DNA of 36,008 bases from an uncultured Methylocystaceae bacterium (GCA_937870755.1 CALMZV010000015.1:1-36008); one strand, 5' to 3'. Shown: positions 17,686 through 26,707, numbered from the stretch's first letter. Translations and numbers: made by a program. Notes: generated from the sequence alone by a model not told the origin.

Positions 17686-18552
17686 ATGCGCGTTTTGAAC
17701 ACGGATTTCAGGATCGGCGCGCGCGCGCGAGGGCTCATAATTTCGCTGGTGGCGCTTGCGGCCGCGCTGGCGCCGCTCGTCGCGCAACCGTTCATTCCCT
17801 CGTTCTGGGATCCGGCGCGCCGCCCGCAGCGGCCGGACACGAGCGGCCTGCACATCATCCGCTTTCTGACCGAAGACGAGTATCCGCCGTTCGATTTCAT
17901 CACGCCGGAGGGCGCCCTCGTCGGGTTCAACGTCGATCTGGCGCGCGCCATCTGCGAGGAATTGAAAGTCGCCTGCACGATCCAGGCGCGCCGCTGGGAC
18001 AATCTGCTCGACGCGCTCGACCAGAACCAGGGCGACGCCATCGTCGCCTCGCTGGCGATCAATGCCCAGAACCGCGCGCGCGTCGCTTTCACCGCCCCCT
18101 ACTACGTGACGCCCGGCCGATTCGTCATCAGAACGGCCGCCGCGCTCCCGGGCCAGCCGACGCCGGAAACGCTGGCCGGCCGGAAGGTCGCAGTGGTGGG
18201 AAATAGCGCGCACGAAGCCTATCTTCGCCTGTTCTTTCCGCGCGTGGATCTCGCCGCCTACGAGAGCGTGGAGGCCGCGCGCGCGGCGCTCGCGGCCGGC
18301 GACGTCGACGCGTTGTTCGCCGACGCCATCGGTTCGGCCATCTGGCTCAACGGCGCGAGTTCGGCCAACTGCTGCGCCTTTTTCGGCGGCCCGTTCGTCG
18401 ACCGCGCCTTCTTCGGCGAGGGCGTGGGGATCGCGACGGCGAAGGCGAACACGCCGCTGCGACGCGCGCTCGACTATGCGCTCGCGGAACTTGCGCGGCG
18501 CGGCGTCTACGCCGAGCTTTACCTGAAGTATTTCCCGATCGGGCCGTTCTAG
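17686..18552 (+). CDS. Lone periplasmic solute-binding protein, family 3 (amino-acid type)
   Basis: This 288-residue protein has a basic start and a hydrophobic segment at about residues 15-33 (signal peptide or anchor), followed by an SBP_bac_3 domain. Fold markers are EDEYPPFDFITPEGALVGFNVDLARAI-like ligand-site sequence, DAIVASLAINAQNRARVAFTAPYYVTPGRF, and the late FFGEGVGIATAK. No permease or ATPase gene is beside it; its neighbours are a divergent glycosyltransferase and convergent SCO1. It may serve a transporter elsewhere or act as a sensor. The ATG at 17686 lies 34 bases from the divergent start. Confidence 0.82.
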   Translation: MRVLNTDFRIGARARGLIISLVALAAALAPLVAQPFIPSFWDPARRPQRPDTSGLHIIRFLTEDEYPPFDFITPEGALVGFNVDLARAICEELKVACTIQARRWDNLLDALDQNQGDAIVASLAINAQNRARVAFTAPYYVTPGRFVIRTAAALPGQPTPETLAGRKVAVVGNSAHEAYLRLFFPRVDLAAYESVEAARAALAAGDVDALFADAIGSAIWLNGASSANCCAFFGGPFVDRAFFGEGVGIATAKANTPLRRALDYALAELARRGVYAELYLKYFPIGPF

Positions 18553-18560
18553 ATTTCAGG

Positions 18561-18580
18561 GCGTCCTTCGAGACGGACGC
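18561..18580. terminator. Hairpin between convergent genes
   Basis: A 6-bp inverted repeat (GCGTCC / GGACGC) with an 8-base loop lies in the 34-base gap between the binding-protein gene and the convergent SCO1 gene. No T-tract follows on either strand, so termination is only possible. Confidence 0.35.
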
Positions 18581-18586
18581 TGCGCG

Positions 18587-19180
18587 TCAGAGATATTTCC
18601 GCAGTTCGGCAGCGGCTTCCGTCGGCTGGCGTTCGATGTTGAAGGGGGCGACGAACCTGCCCTTCTTGTCCATGAGGTAGACGAGCGCCGTGTGGTCCAT
18701 CGTGTAGTCGCCGGTGGAGCTCGGGATTTTCCTGGCGTAGACGCGATAGGCGCGGATTGCGGCGTCGACCGCCGGCCGATCGCCCGACAGGCCGATGATC
18801 CGTTTGTCGAAACTGGCGATGTAGCTCTTGAGAACGTCCGGCGTGTCGCGTTCCGGATCGACCGTCACGAACAGCGCGTTGATCTTCGCCTCCGGCTCGA
18901 GCCGGGCGAAAATTTCGGAAATCTGGAACATCGCGGTCGGGCACACGTCCGGACAATGCGTGTAGCCGAAGAAGACGAGGATGGGCCGGCCGAGGAAATC
19001 CTTGTCCGTCGTCTTCCGGCCATCGGGCCCGACGAGTTCGAACGGGCCGCCGATCATGGCGGACTGCGGCGTCGGCGCGCGCAGCACCAGGAACAGACCG
19101 GCGACGACCGTCAGCAGACTGAAGGCGATGAACGCCCAGAGAAGAATTCGGCTCTTCGTTCGGACGGCGGGCGCCGGCAT
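18587..19180 (-). CDS. SCO1/SenC family copper chaperone
   Basis: This 197-residue protein is anchored by a single N-terminal helix (about residues 11-33) with a periplasmic thioredoxin-fold domain. The copper-binding set is complete: Cys76 and Cys80 in GYTHCPDVCPT and His163 in TMDHTALVYL. VTVDPERDTPDVLKSY is the usual family motif. Such proteins deliver copper to the CuA site of cytochrome c oxidase. No oxidase genes are in the window. The ATG at 19180 has a strong ribosome binding site (GAGGAGGG); the frame is open further upstream to 19546 without homology. Confidence 0.94.
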   Translation of the reverse strand: MPAPAVRTKSRILLWAFIAFSLLTVVAGLFLVLRAPTPQSAMIGGPFELVGPDGRKTTDKDFLGRPILVFFGYTHCPDVCPTAMFQISEIFARLEPEAKINALFVTVDPERDTPDVLKSYIASFDKRIIGLSGDRPAVDAAIRAYRVYARKIPSSTGDYTMDHTALVYLMDKKGRFVAPFNIERQPTEAAAELRKYL

Positions 19181-19369
19181 GGATCCCTCCTCGCGCCGTT
19201 CGGTTGCACGGCGCGCGGAACCTAACGCCATTCGCCAGCCGCCGCCACGCAAAAATCCGCGACATCGCGCGCCCTGAAGGCCCCGAAATGTTTCCGCTTT
19301 CCCTCGACCCGAAAGTCGATCACCATGCGCCAAAGGCGCTTCGAGAGCGCGCCGCGTCGGGAGGGCGCG

Positions 19370-19690
19370 ATGACCAGACACGCATTCGGCGCCTGGCGGC
19401 CCATGGACGAGGCGCCGCGCGACGGCACGCGGATCATCGTGGCGATCCGTTCCACCGAACAGGGGCCGGCGGAGGTGGACGTGGCGCGCTGGGCGCGTGC
19501 GCCGCACGCGTTCGAAAAAGGCTGGATCGCCGCGGATTCCGACCACGATTGCGTGATCGCCTACGCCGACGTCGAACTCGCCTGCTGGACGCCCCTGCCG
19601 AAAAGCCTGCCGGCCGAACGCGCGGCGATCGCGGCCGCGGGCCTGCCGGAGGTTCCGCCCGACAGCGAGATCGGCGGGTCGGGCATTTGA
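19370..19690 (+). CDS. Small conserved protein of unknown function
   Basis: This 106-residue soluble protein starts MTRHAFGAWRPMDEAPRDGTRI. The W-x-P-x-x-x-A-P-x-D-G-T pattern is familiar from small uncharacterised proteins common in Hyphomicrobiales and their phages; I cannot assign a function. Later W residues (WARAP, WIAADSD, ACWTPLP) are spaced as in that family. The ATG at 19370 follows GGGAGGGC, which favours it over the upstream ATG at 19325. It stands 71 bases ahead of the peptide-binding-protein gene. Confidence 0.65.
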   Translation: MTRHAFGAWRPMDEAPRDGTRIIVAIRSTEQGPAEVDVARWARAPHAFEKGWIAADSDHDCVIAYADVELACWTPLPKSLPAERAAIAAAGLPEVPPDSEIGGSGI

Positions 19691-19761
19691 GGGCGCCGGC
19701 GCCGTTCTTGATCGTGGTCCGCAAAATTGTCTAGGCTCTGGTCGAACCGGGGAGAGGTTTC

Positions 19762-21339
19762 ATGCGACTGAAGAGAATTCTGTTCGCCGCGGCCGGCGCC
19801 GTGGCGCTCGGCGCGGCCCTGCCGACGCCCGCCTTCGCGCAAAAAGTCCTGCGCGTGGTGATGCATTCGGATCTGAAGATCGTCGATCCCATCTGGACGA
19901 CCGCCTATATCACCCGCAATCACGGCTATATGATCTACGACACCTTGTTTTCGCTGGACGCCAGCAACGAGGTGAAGCCGCAGATGGTCGACAGCGTGGA
20001 CGTGTCGGCCGACAAGCTCACCTACACGCTCAAGCTGCGCGACGGGCTCGTATGGCACGACGGCCAGCCGGTGACCGCCGAAGATTGCGTCGCCTCGCTG
20101 AAACGCTGGGCGGCGCGCGACACGTTCGGGCAGAAACTGTTCGGCTCGTTCGTCGCCGAAACGAGCGCAGCCGACGCCAGGACCATCGTCATCAAGCTGA
20201 AGACGGCCACCGGGCAGTTGCTGTTCGGCCTCGCCAAGCCCTCGTCGAACGTGCCGTTCATGATGCCCAAGCGCGTCGCCGAAACGGACCCGAACAAGCA
20301 GATTTCCGAATTCGTCGGCTCCGGCCCCTTCGTCTTCAAGGCCGACGAGTGGAAACCCGGCGACAAGGCCGTGTATGTGAAGTTCGACAAATACAAGCCG
20401 CGTTCGGAGCCGGCCTCGGGCCTGTCCGGCGGCAAGGTCGTGAACGTGGACCGCGTGGAATGGCGCGCCATCTCCGACCACCAGCAGGCGCTCAACGCGC
20501 TGGCGAGCGGGGAGATCGACTATGTCGAGCAACCGCCGCACGACCTGCTGCCGCTGATCAAGGCGGACGCCAATCTCAAGCTGCTCACCTTCCCGTTCGG
20601 CGCGCAGTTCACCATGCGGCTGAACTCCACGCAGCCGCCGTTCGACAATCCGAAAATCAAGCAGGCGCTGTGGCACGCGCTGAACCAGGACGACTTCATG
20701 AAGGCGGTGGTCGGCAATCCCGAATATTACCGGGGTTGCAAGAGCTACTATCCGTGCGGCTCGCCGCTCTCCACGACCGCAGGCATGGACGGGCTGCTGT
20801 CCGCGAACGCGAAGAAGTCCCAGGACCTGCTGAAGGAAGCGGGCTACGACGGCAAGCCGGTGGTGCTGATGGCCTCGACGGACCTCGCAATCCTCACCAA
20901 CCTGTCGCCGGTCGCCAAGCAGTTGCTGGAGCGCGGCGGCTTCAAGGTCGACATGCAGGCGATGGACTGGCAGACGCTGGTGGCGCGGCGCGCCAAGAAA
21001 GACCCGCCGTCCGCCGGCGGCTGGAACATCTTCCACACGGTGTGGGGCAATGCCGACATCCTGAATCCGGTGCTGACCGCCTTCATGGGCGCCAATTGCG
21101 AGAAAGCCGCGCCAGGCTGGCCTTGCGACGAGGCGCTTGAAAAACTGCGCGACGATTTCATGAAGGCGCCGGACCTGGCCGCGCAGAAGGCGGCGGCGGA
21201 AGCCGTGCAGAAGCGTGCGATCGAATATACGACGCACATTCCGCTCGGCGAATATTTCCAGCCGATCGCGGTGCGCAACACAGTCGAAAACGTGGTCGTC
21301 GCGCCGGCGCCGGTGTTCTGGAACATCACGAAGAAATAA
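19762..21339 (+). CDS. Peptide/nickel-type ABC importer, periplasmic binding protein (SBP family 5)
   Basis: This 525-residue protein has a standard signal peptide (residues 1-26, ending TPAFA before Q27). It shows the SBP_bac_5 pattern: YDTLFSLDASNEVKPQMVDS, LKLRDGLVWHDGQPVTAEDCVASLKRW, FVGSGPFVFK and VDRVEWRAISDHQQALNALASGEIDYVEQP. It delivers substrate to the permeases encoded downstream. The ligand could be an oligopeptide, opine, glutathione or another compound; sequence alone does not decide. The ATG follows GGAGAGG. A GC-rich stem-loop separates it from the first permease. Confidence 0.93.
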   Translation: MRLKRILFAAAGAVALGAALPTPAFAQKVLRVVMHSDLKIVDPIWTTAYITRNHGYMIYDTLFSLDASNEVKPQMVDSVDVSADKLTYTLKLRDGLVWHDGQPVTAEDCVASLKRWAARDTFGQKLFGSFVAETSAADARTIVIKLKTATGQLLFGLAKPSSNVPFMMPKRVAETDPNKQISEFVGSGPFVFKADEWKPGDKAVYVKFDKYKPRSEPASGLSGGKVVNVDRVEWRAISDHQQALNALASGEIDYVEQPPHDLLPLIKADANLKLLTFPFGAQFTMRLNSTQPPFDNPKIKQALWHALNQDDFMKAVVGNPEYYRGCKSYYPCGSPLSTTAGMDGLLSANAKKSQDLLKEAGYDGKPVVLMASTDLAILTNLSPVAKQLLERGGFKVDMQAMDWQTLVARRAKKDPPSAGGWNIFHTVWGNADILNPVLTAFMGANCEKAAPGWPCDEALEKLRDDFMKAPDLAAQKAAAEAVQKRAIEYTTHIPLGEYFQPIAVRNTVENVVVAPAPVFWNITKK

Positions 21340-21345
21340 GCGCGC

Positions 21346-21365
21346 GCGGGGGCGAAAGCCCCCGC
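21346..21365. terminator. GAAA-capped stem-loop between binding-protein and permease genes
   Basis: A perfect 8-bp stem (GCGGGGGC / GCCCCCGC) closed by a GAAA tetraloop begins 6 bases after the binding-protein stop codon. The tetraloop makes it very stable in RNA. Without a clean T-tract it more likely protects the upstream mRNA or terminates only partly. Confidence 0.6.
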
Positions 21366-21385
21366 CGACTTTCGGGACCGCGCCC

Positions 21386-22327
21386 ATGCTTTCCTATATC
21401 GCGCGACGATTGGTGCAGACGGTTCCCGTGATGCTGATCGTCGCGGTGTTCGTGTTCCTGATGCTGCGGATCGGCCCCAACGACCCGGCTTCGATCCTGG
21501 CCGGCGACAACGCCAACGCCGAGCAGGTCGCCGCCATCCGCCAGAACCTCGGGCTCGACCGGCCGCTCCTCTCCCAGTTGTTCGTGTGGCTCGGCGCGAT
21601 CCTCACCGGCGATTTCGGCGAGAGCTTCTTTTTCAAGAAGCAGGTGAGCGCGCTCATTCTCGACCGGCTGGAGCCGACGTTCATGCTCGCGCTGTGCACC
21701 ATCGTGCTGGCCGTGGTCGTCGCCGTGCCGCTCGGCGTGATCGCGGCCATGCGGCGCGGGAGCCTGATCGACCGGCTGGTGATGGGCTTCTCGGTGATGG
21801 GCTTTTCCGTGCCGGTGTTCGTCATCGGCTATGCGCTCATCTATGTGTTCGCGATCAAGCTGAACTGGCTGCCGGTGCAGGGCTATTCGCGGCTGGCCGA
21901 CGGGCTGCCCGCCTTCCTGCGATCGATCGCGCTGCCTTCCATGACGCTCGCCATCATCTATGTGGCGTTGCTCGCGCGCATGACGCGCACCTCGGTGCTG
22001 GAGGTGCTGGGCGAGGATTACATCCGCACCGCCTATTCGCGCGGGCTGACGCCGTTGCAGGTTCTGGTGCGCCATGCGCTGCCCAACGCGGCGGTGCCGA
22101 TCGTCACCGTCATCGGGCTGGGCGTGGCGCTGCTGATCGGCGGCGTGGTCGTCACCGAATCCGTCTTCGCCATTCCGGGCCTGGGGCGGCTGACGGTCGA
22201 CGCCGTGCTCGCGCGCGATTTTCCGACCATCCAGGCGATCATACTGCTCTTCTCGTTCGTCTATGTGATGGTCAATCTCGTCATCGACATCGCCTACACG
22301 TTCTTCGATCCGAGGATCCGCTATTGA
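21386..22327 (+). CDS. Peptide-type ABC permease, DppB/OppB family
   Basis: This 313-residue inner membrane protein starts MLSYIARRLVQTVPVMLIV, typical of DppB proteins, and has the extracytoplasmic region RIGPNDPASILAGDNANAEQ. The EAA coupling loop reads EVLGEDYIRTAYSRGLTPLQVLVRHALPNA. The end ATYTFFDPRIRY-like (here AYTFFDPRIRY) is the usual C-terminus. It overlaps the next permease gene by 4 bases. Confidence 0.93.
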   Translation: MLSYIARRLVQTVPVMLIVAVFVFLMLRIGPNDPASILAGDNANAEQVAAIRQNLGLDRPLLSQLFVWLGAILTGDFGESFFFKKQVSALILDRLEPTFMLALCTIVLAVVVAVPLGVIAAMRRGSLIDRLVMGFSVMGFSVPVFVIGYALIYVFAIKLNWLPVQGYSRLADGLPAFLRSIALPSMTLAIIYVALLARMTRTSVLEVLGEDYIRTAYSRGLTPLQVLVRHALPNAAVPIVTVIGLGVALLIGGVVVTESVFAIPGLGRLTVDAVLARDFPTIQAIILLFSFVYVMVNLVIDIAYTFFDPRIRY

Positions 22328-23232
22328 GCGCCGAACCCGCGCCCTCGATCGCCATCGCGCCGAAACGCAAGTCCGCGTTTCTGTCCGAGCCGGCGATCCT
22401 CATTCCCTCGGTCGTGCTCGGCCTGCTCGTTCTCGTCGCGCTGTTCGCGCCGTTTCTCGGCACGATCGACCCCACGCAGTTCGACCCCACGCTGCGCAAC
22501 AAGCTGCCGGGCCATGTGGGAACCGTGCGCGCGCTCGACGGAACGGAAACGCCGTTCGTCTACCGCATGGGCACCGACAATCTGGGGCGCGACATCTACA
22601 GCCGTGTCATCTACGGCACGCGCATCTCGCTGATCGTCGGCGCGCTGGTCGCCCTGGTCTCCACGATCCTCGGGCTGACGATCGGACTGGTGGCGGGCTA
22701 CGTGCGCTGGCTCGACGGATTCGTCATGCGCATCATGGACGGGCTGATGGCCATCCCGCCCATCCTGCTCGCCATCGCGCTCGTCTCGCTGTCGCGCGCG
22801 GGGCTGGTCGCGGTCATCATCGCCATCGCCGTTCCAGACATTCCGCGCGTGGTGCGGCTGGTGCGCGCGGTCGTTCTGTCGATCCGCGAAGAGCCTTATG
22901 TGGAAGCCGCGATCACCGCAGGCACGCCGACGCCGACGCTGCTCGTGCGCCACATTCTGCCCAACTGCATCGCCCCGCTGATCGTGCAGGCGACGTTTGT
23001 CTGCGCCTCCGCGATCCTGGTGGAGTCCATTCTCTCGTTCCTCGGCGTCGGCCTGCCGCCGGAGGAGCCGAGCTGGGGCAACATCATGGCCGCCGGCCGG
23101 CAGTATTTCCGCATCTTTCCGCACAACATCCTGTTCCCCGGCATCTTCATCGCCGCGACCGTCCTGTGCGTGAACGTGCTGGGCGACGCGCTGCGCGACC
23201 GGCTCGATCCCAAATTGCGCAAGAGGGTGTGA
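22324..23232 (+). CDS. Peptide-type ABC permease, DppC/OppC family
   Basis: This 302-residue inner membrane protein has the DppC features GTDNLGRDIYSRVIYGTRISL, the EAA loop EEPYVEAAITAGTPTPTLLVRHILPN, and LSFLGVGLPPEEPSWGNIM. The start is a TTG at 22324 overlapping the dppB-like stop (TTGA); there is no in-frame ATG before conserved sequence, so translational coupling is likely. It overlaps the ATPase gene by one base. Confidence 0.9.
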   Translation: MSAEPAPSIAIAPKRKSAFLSEPAILIPSVVLGLLVLVALFAPFLGTIDPTQFDPTLRNKLPGHVGTVRALDGTETPFVYRMGTDNLGRDIYSRVIYGTRISLIVGALVALVSTILGLTIGLVAGYVRWLDGFVMRIMDGLMAIPPILLAIALVSLSRAGLVAVIIAIAVPDIPRVVRLVRAVVLSIREEPYVEAAITAGTPTPTLLVRHILPNCIAPLIVQATFVCASAILVESILSFLGVGLPPEEPSWGNIMAAGRQYFRIFPHNILFPGIFIAATVLCVNVLGDALRDRLDPKLRKRV

Positions 23233-24845
23233 TGGCGGACGTTCTGGCTGTCGACCGTCTGACCGTCGCGCTGCCGCCCGGCTCCGACCGCGACCACGCG
23301 GTGGAGGACGTGTCGCTGAAAGTCGGCGCGGGCGAAATCGTCTGCGTCGTGGGGGAGTCGGGTTCGGGCAAATCCGTCACCGCCTTCACGGTCATGGGAC
23401 TGCTGCCGCGCGAGGTGAAGCCGGTCGGCGGCTCGATCCTGCTGGAAGGGGAGGAATTGCTATCCGCCACGCCGCGGCGCATGCGCGAACTGCGCGGCGC
23501 GCGCATGGCCATGATCTTTCAGGAGCCGATGACCGCGCTCAACCCGGTCAAGACCATCGGCGACCAGATCGAGGAAACGCTCACCGTCCATACGAACATG
23601 TCGAGCGCGGAGCGGCGCGCGCGCGCGCTCGAAACGGTGGAGGCCGTGCATCTGCCGGACCCGCAGCGCATTCTCAACGCCTACCCGCACCAGCTTTCGG
23701 GCGGCCAGCGCCAGCGCGCGATGATCGCCGGCGCGCTCGTACTGGACCCCGCGCTGCTGATCGCCGACGAACCCACCACCGCGCTCGACGTGACGACGCA
23801 GGCGCAGATTCTGAAACTCGTCGCCGAACTGCGCGCGCGGCGCGGCACGGGCGTCCTGTTCATCACGCACGATTTCGGCGTGGTTGCGGAAATCGCGCAC
23901 CGCGTCGTGGTCATGCAGAAGGGCCGCGTGGTCGAACAGGGGCCGGCCGACGATGTGCTCAACCGCCCGCAGCATTCCTATACGCAGATGCTGATCGGCG
24001 CCGTGCCCTCGCTCACGCCGCCGGCGCGCGCGCCGCTCGACGCGTCGCCCGTGGTCCTGCAAACGAAAAACCTCTGCAAGACCTACGCATCCGGCGGGCT
24101 GTTCCAGAAGAAGCACGTGACGCGCGCGGCGCAGAACGTGACGATCGATGTGCGGCGCGGCGAGACGGTCGGCATCGTCGGCGAATCCGGCTCCGGCAAG
24201 TCGACGGTGGCGCGCTGCGTGGCGCGGCTGATCGATCCCACGTCCGGCGAAATCGCCATCGACGGCGTCGATTACGCCAAGGCGTCCGAGCGCGTGCTGC
24301 GTCCGCAGCGCAAGCGCATGCAGATCGTCTTTCAGGATCCCTACCGCTCGCTCAACCCGCGCCGCACCGTCGCCAGGAGCCTCATCGAGGCGCCGGTGAA
24401 TTTCGGCATGGGCGAACAGGCGGCGCTGTCGCGCGCGCGCGACCTGCTGGCGCTCGTCGGCCTGTCGCCGTCCGCGCTCGATCGCTACCCGCACCAGTTT
24501 TCAGGCGGGCAACGCCAGCGCATCTGCATCGCGCGCGCGCTGATGGTGGAGCCCGAAGTGCTGATCGCGGACGAGGCGGTCTCGGCGCTCGACGTGTCGG
24601 TGCAGGCGCAGGTGCTGAAACTGCTGGACGACGTGCGCGCGCGGTTTCATCTGGCGCTGCTGTTCATCACCCACGATCTGCGCGTGGCCGCGCAAATCTG
24701 CGACCGGATCGTGGTGATGCAGAAAGGCACCGTGGTGGAGCAAGGCGCGACGGCGGAGATTTTCGCCGCCCCGCAGCACCCCTATACGAAAGCGCTGTTT
24801 GCGGCAGCGCCCGGCAAACACATCGGCTCGAAGGTCACGGCCTGA
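23232..24845 (+). CDS. Peptide-type ABC importer, fused dual ATPase (DppD-DppF type)
   Basis: This 537-residue protein joins two ABC ATPase domains in one chain. Domain 1 (about 1-265) has Walker A GESGSGKS, signature [15 protein letters not shown] and Walker [13 protein letters not shown]. Domain 2 (about 275-535) has [24 protein letters not shown] and [11 protein letters not shown], where Ala replaces the usual Pro after the catalytic Glu. Each domain ends in the oligopeptide-transporter tail motif ([14 protein letters not shown] and [13 protein letters not shown]). It is the last gene of the importer operon, with its ATG overlapping the permease stop by one base. Confidence 0.95.
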   Translation: MADVLAVDRLTVALPPGSDRDHAVEDVSLKVGAGEIVCVVGESGSGKSVTAFTVMGLLPREVKPVGGSILLEGEELLSATPRRMRELRGARMAMIFQEPMTALNPVKTIGDQIEETLTVHTNMSSAERRARALETVEAVHLPDPQRILNAYPHQLSGGQRQRAMIAGALVLDPALLIADEPTTALDVTTQAQILKLVAELRARRGTGVLFITHDFGVVAEIAHRVVVMQKGRVVEQGPADDVLNRPQHSYTQMLIGAVPSLTPPARAPLDASPVVLQTKNLCKTYASGGLFQKKHVTRAAQNVTIDVRRGETVGIVGESGSGKSTVARCVARLIDPTSGEIAIDGVDYAKASERVLRPQRKRMQIVFQDPYRSLNPRRTVARSLIEAPVNFGMGEQAALSRARDLLALVGLSPSALDRYPHQFSGGQRQRICIARALMVEPEVLIADEAVSALDVSVQAQVLKLLDDVRARFHLALLFITHDLRVAAQICDRIVVMQKGTVVEQGATAEIFAAPQHPYTKALFAAAPGKHIGSKVTA

Positions 24846-24851
24846 GCGCGG

Positions 24852-25268
24852 TCACGCCGCCGTCATCAGGATCGTCTCGCCGGTCGCCACGAGCTTGCGC
24901 GTTCCGTCCTCGGCCTCCGCGAACAATTCCGCGCGCGTGAACACCTGGCGTTTGCCGGCCTTCACGACCTGACCGACGCAATGGAAGGCGCGCCCGACGG
25001 CCGGCGCCATGCAGTTGACGGAATAGTGCGAGGCGAGCACGGCGCCGACCTGCGTGAACGCCGCGAAGCCGCAGGTCGTGTCGATCATGGCGCCGACGAG
25101 GCCGGCATGCAGGAAGCCTGCGTATTGGCCGGCCTCCTCCTTCCAGCCCATGCGCAGTTCGACGCGGCCGGGCTCGGCCGAGACGATCTCGAAGCCGGCC
25201 CAGCGGTTGAACGCGGCGGATCCGTTGAGGTGCAGCAGCTTCAGAACGAGATCGGCGTTGCCCATCAT
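24852..25268 (-). CDS. PaaI-type hotdog-fold thioesterase (first of two)
   Basis: This 138-residue hotdog protein has the typical helix region GFLHAGLVGAMIDTTCGFAAF, matching the HGG..A..D pattern of PaaI/4HBT acyl-CoA thioesterases, and a central TFVK-like strand order (VGQVVKAGKRQVFTRAELF). The acyl-CoA substrate is unknown. The start at 25268 overlaps the upstream thioesterase stop (ATGA); ATG 25265 is an equally possible start. Both thioesterases should be made from one transcript controlled by the TetR regulator. Confidence 0.8.
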   Translation of the reverse strand: MMGNADLVLKLLHLNGSAAFNRWAGFEIVSAEPGRVELRMGWKEEAGQYAGFLHAGLVGAMIDTTCGFAAFTQVGAVLASHYSVNCMAPAVGRAFHCVGQVVKAGKRQVFTRAELFAEAEDGTRKLVATGETILMTAA

Positions 25269-25702
25269 GCATTCTCCCGGGGGCGTTGCGCCGGCTGCGG
25301 CGCGACGCGAAAGACCGCGTTGGCGCGCGCGCAGATGTCGCCGTCAGCGGTGATGAACGCTTGCGCGAAACACATCGTGCGGCCCGGCTTGACGAAGGTC
25401 GTGTCGATTTCGATCCACTGGCCGGCGCCGGCGACAGTGAGGAAATCGACCGTGAGATTGGCGGTGAGCAGGCGGGGGCCGCCTTCCAGCCGCATGCCGC
25501 ACGACAGGCCCATGGCGTTGTCGGCGAGCGCGGTCAAAAGGCCGCCGTGCACCAGCCCGCGCGAATTGAGGTGCGGTTCCGCCGCGCGCAGGCCGATGAT
25601 GACCGCGCGGTCGGTGCGGCGCGACCAGATCGGCTCCCACGGCTCGGTGAGCGGCGATGGGCGGGAATGCCGCTCGAACCCATGCGGGACGCGTCGATCC
25701 AT
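25265..25702 (-). CDS. PaaI-type hotdog-fold thioesterase (second of two, promoter-proximal)
   Basis: This 145-residue hotdog protein contains the classic motif LVHGGLLTALADNAMG, with Asp as the likely catalytic acid, followed by LTANLTVDFLTVAGAGQWIEID and FVKPGRTMCFAQAFI. It likely hydrolyses an acyl- or aroyl-CoA thioester. Its start is only 12 bases from the palindrome at 25715-25738, so repressor binding there would block its promoter. It overlaps the second thioesterase gene by 4 bases. Similarity between the two thioesterases is low, so they are not a simple tandem duplicate. Confidence 0.82.
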   Translation of the reverse strand: MDRRVPHGFERHSRPSPLTEPWEPIWSRRTDRAVIIGLRAAEPHLNSRGLVHGGLLTALADNAMGLSCGMRLEGGPRLLTANLTVDFLTVAGAGQWIEIDTTFVKPGRTMCFAQAFITADGDICARANAVFRVAPQPAQRPRENA

Positions 25703-25714
25703 CGCGATGCTCCG

Positions 25715-25738
25715 ATTATATAGACCAGTCTATATAAT
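25715..25738. promoter_or_regulatory. Palindromic operator, probable TetR binding site
   Basis: A perfect palindrome of two 11-base arms (ATTATATAGAC and GTCTATATAAT) separated by CA stands out as the most AT-rich stretch of the surrounding GC-rich DNA. It lies between divergent genes, 12 bases from the thioesterase start and 39 from the TetR start. From memory it closely resembles the operator described for the LmrA/QdoR (YxaF) TetR subgroup, which also centres on TATAGAC..GTCTATA. The regulator next to it has an LmrA-like sequence, so both sides are probably repressed from this one site. Confidence 0.85.
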
Positions 25739-25777
25739 TTTGCTTGCTTGGCAAGCTCGGGCTCGATTAGATGCGGC

Positions 25778-26359
25778 ATGGCGGCGAAGGACACCCAGCG
25801 AGACAAGATCGTGCGCGCGGCTGCGGATTTGCTGAGACGGCGCGGCTATGCGGCGACCGGCCTGTCCGACATCATCGCTGCGAGCGGCGCGCCGAAGGGG
25901 TCGCTGTATCACTACTTCCCCGCCGGCAAGGACCAGATCGCAGCGGCCGCGCTGCGCTATGCCGGCGAACTTCTGGAAAAGACGCTTGTCGATATCGCGG
26001 CAAAGACCGACGCCGCAGCGGACATCCTGCGCGTCTACGCCGCGCTGCTGGCGGGGTGGATGGCGCAATCGGGCTTCCGCGACGGCTGCCCGATCACGAC
26101 GACGGTATTGGAGACGGCGCCGGAAAAGGCGGAGATTGCGGAGGCAGGGCGGGACGCGTTTGCGCGCTGGCGCGCGCCGCTTGAACGGCGGCTGGTCGAA
26201 CAGGGCGTCGCGCCGACGCGCGCGTTGGCGCTCGCGCAATTCGCGATCATGTCTTTGGAGGGCGCGCTCGTTCTTGCGCGCGTCGAAGCGTCGGAGGCGC
26301 CGATCCTGCTGGCGGCTGAAGAGGCGGCCGCCCTGTTCGAGCGCGAGGCGGGGCGCTGA
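25778..26359 (+). CDS. TetR/AcrR family regulator, LmrA/YxaF-like
   Basis: This 193-residue repressor has an N-terminal TetR helix-turn-helix (about residues 10-55), with GLSDIIAASGAPKGSLYHYFPAGKDQI as recognition region, and a C-terminal ligand domain containing GWMAQSGFRDGCPITTTVLE. That GCP segment is typical of the LmrA/YxaF (TetR_C_36-like) group. It is divergent from two thioesterases across a palindromic operator and most likely represses them and itself until an acyl-CoA or aromatic ligand binds; the ligand is inference. The ATG at 25778 is preferred over an upstream TTG at 25748, which would begin close to the operator. Confidence 0.9.
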   Translation: MAAKDTQRDKIVRAAADLLRRRGYAATGLSDIIAASGAPKGSLYHYFPAGKDQIAAAALRYAGELLEKTLVDIAAKTDAAADILRVYAALLAGWMAQSGFRDGCPITTTVLETAPEKAEIAEAGRDAFARWRAPLERRLVEQGVAPTRALALAQFAIMSLEGALVLARVEASEAPILLAAEEAAALFEREAGR

Positions 26360-26368
26360 TCCCGGCGA

Positions 26369-26707
26369 TCAGTCCGTCAGCACGATCTTCGGATCGTTGC
26401 AGAGATTGACGTCGGCCTCGTCGCCGGCGTCCTCGAACTTCCAGCGGGCGACATACTCGCAGCCTTTCGCGCCTTTGAGCGCCACTCTGGCCTTCTTGCC
26501 GGCCGGCACGGGTTTGGACAATTTCGCGACCGTCCTGCCGTTCTCGCCCGCCGCGACGATCTCGAACCCGGTCAACGCGGCCTGGCGCTGGTTGGAGATT
26601 TCGATCGTCGCCGGCGGTTTCGCGGATCTGGGCTTGGGCGCGGCCGCCGCCGGCGCGACGGCCAGAACGGCGAAAGCCGCCGCGCCGCCAATGATGCTCC
26701 GAAACAT
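26369..26707 (-). CDS. Small secreted protein of unknown function
   Basis: This 112-residue protein has a clear signal peptide (about residues 1-22, ending APAAAA). The mature part is short and beta-rich, with PPATIEISNQRQAALTGFEI followed by KPVPAGKKARVALKG and a closing pair of Cys (KGCEYVAR and VNLCNDP) that could form a disulfide. I recognise small alphaproteobacterial exported proteins of this type but no function. The ATG at 26707 follows AAGGGA. It is convergent with the TetR gene, 9 bases apart, and divergent from dapD. Confidence 0.68.
   Translation of the reverse strand: MFRSIIGGAAAFAVLAVAPAAAAPKPRSAKPPATIEISNQRQAALTGFEIVAAGENGRTVAKLSKPVPAGKKARVALKGAKGCEYVARWKFEDAGDEADVNLCNDPKIVLTD

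Noticed and set aside
17320-18213. Minus-strand 297-codon frame across the glycosyltransferase/binding-protein gap
   Set aside because: It overlaps two well-supported genes and reads the tandem repeat as a low-complexity CKRRGF pattern with no family match.
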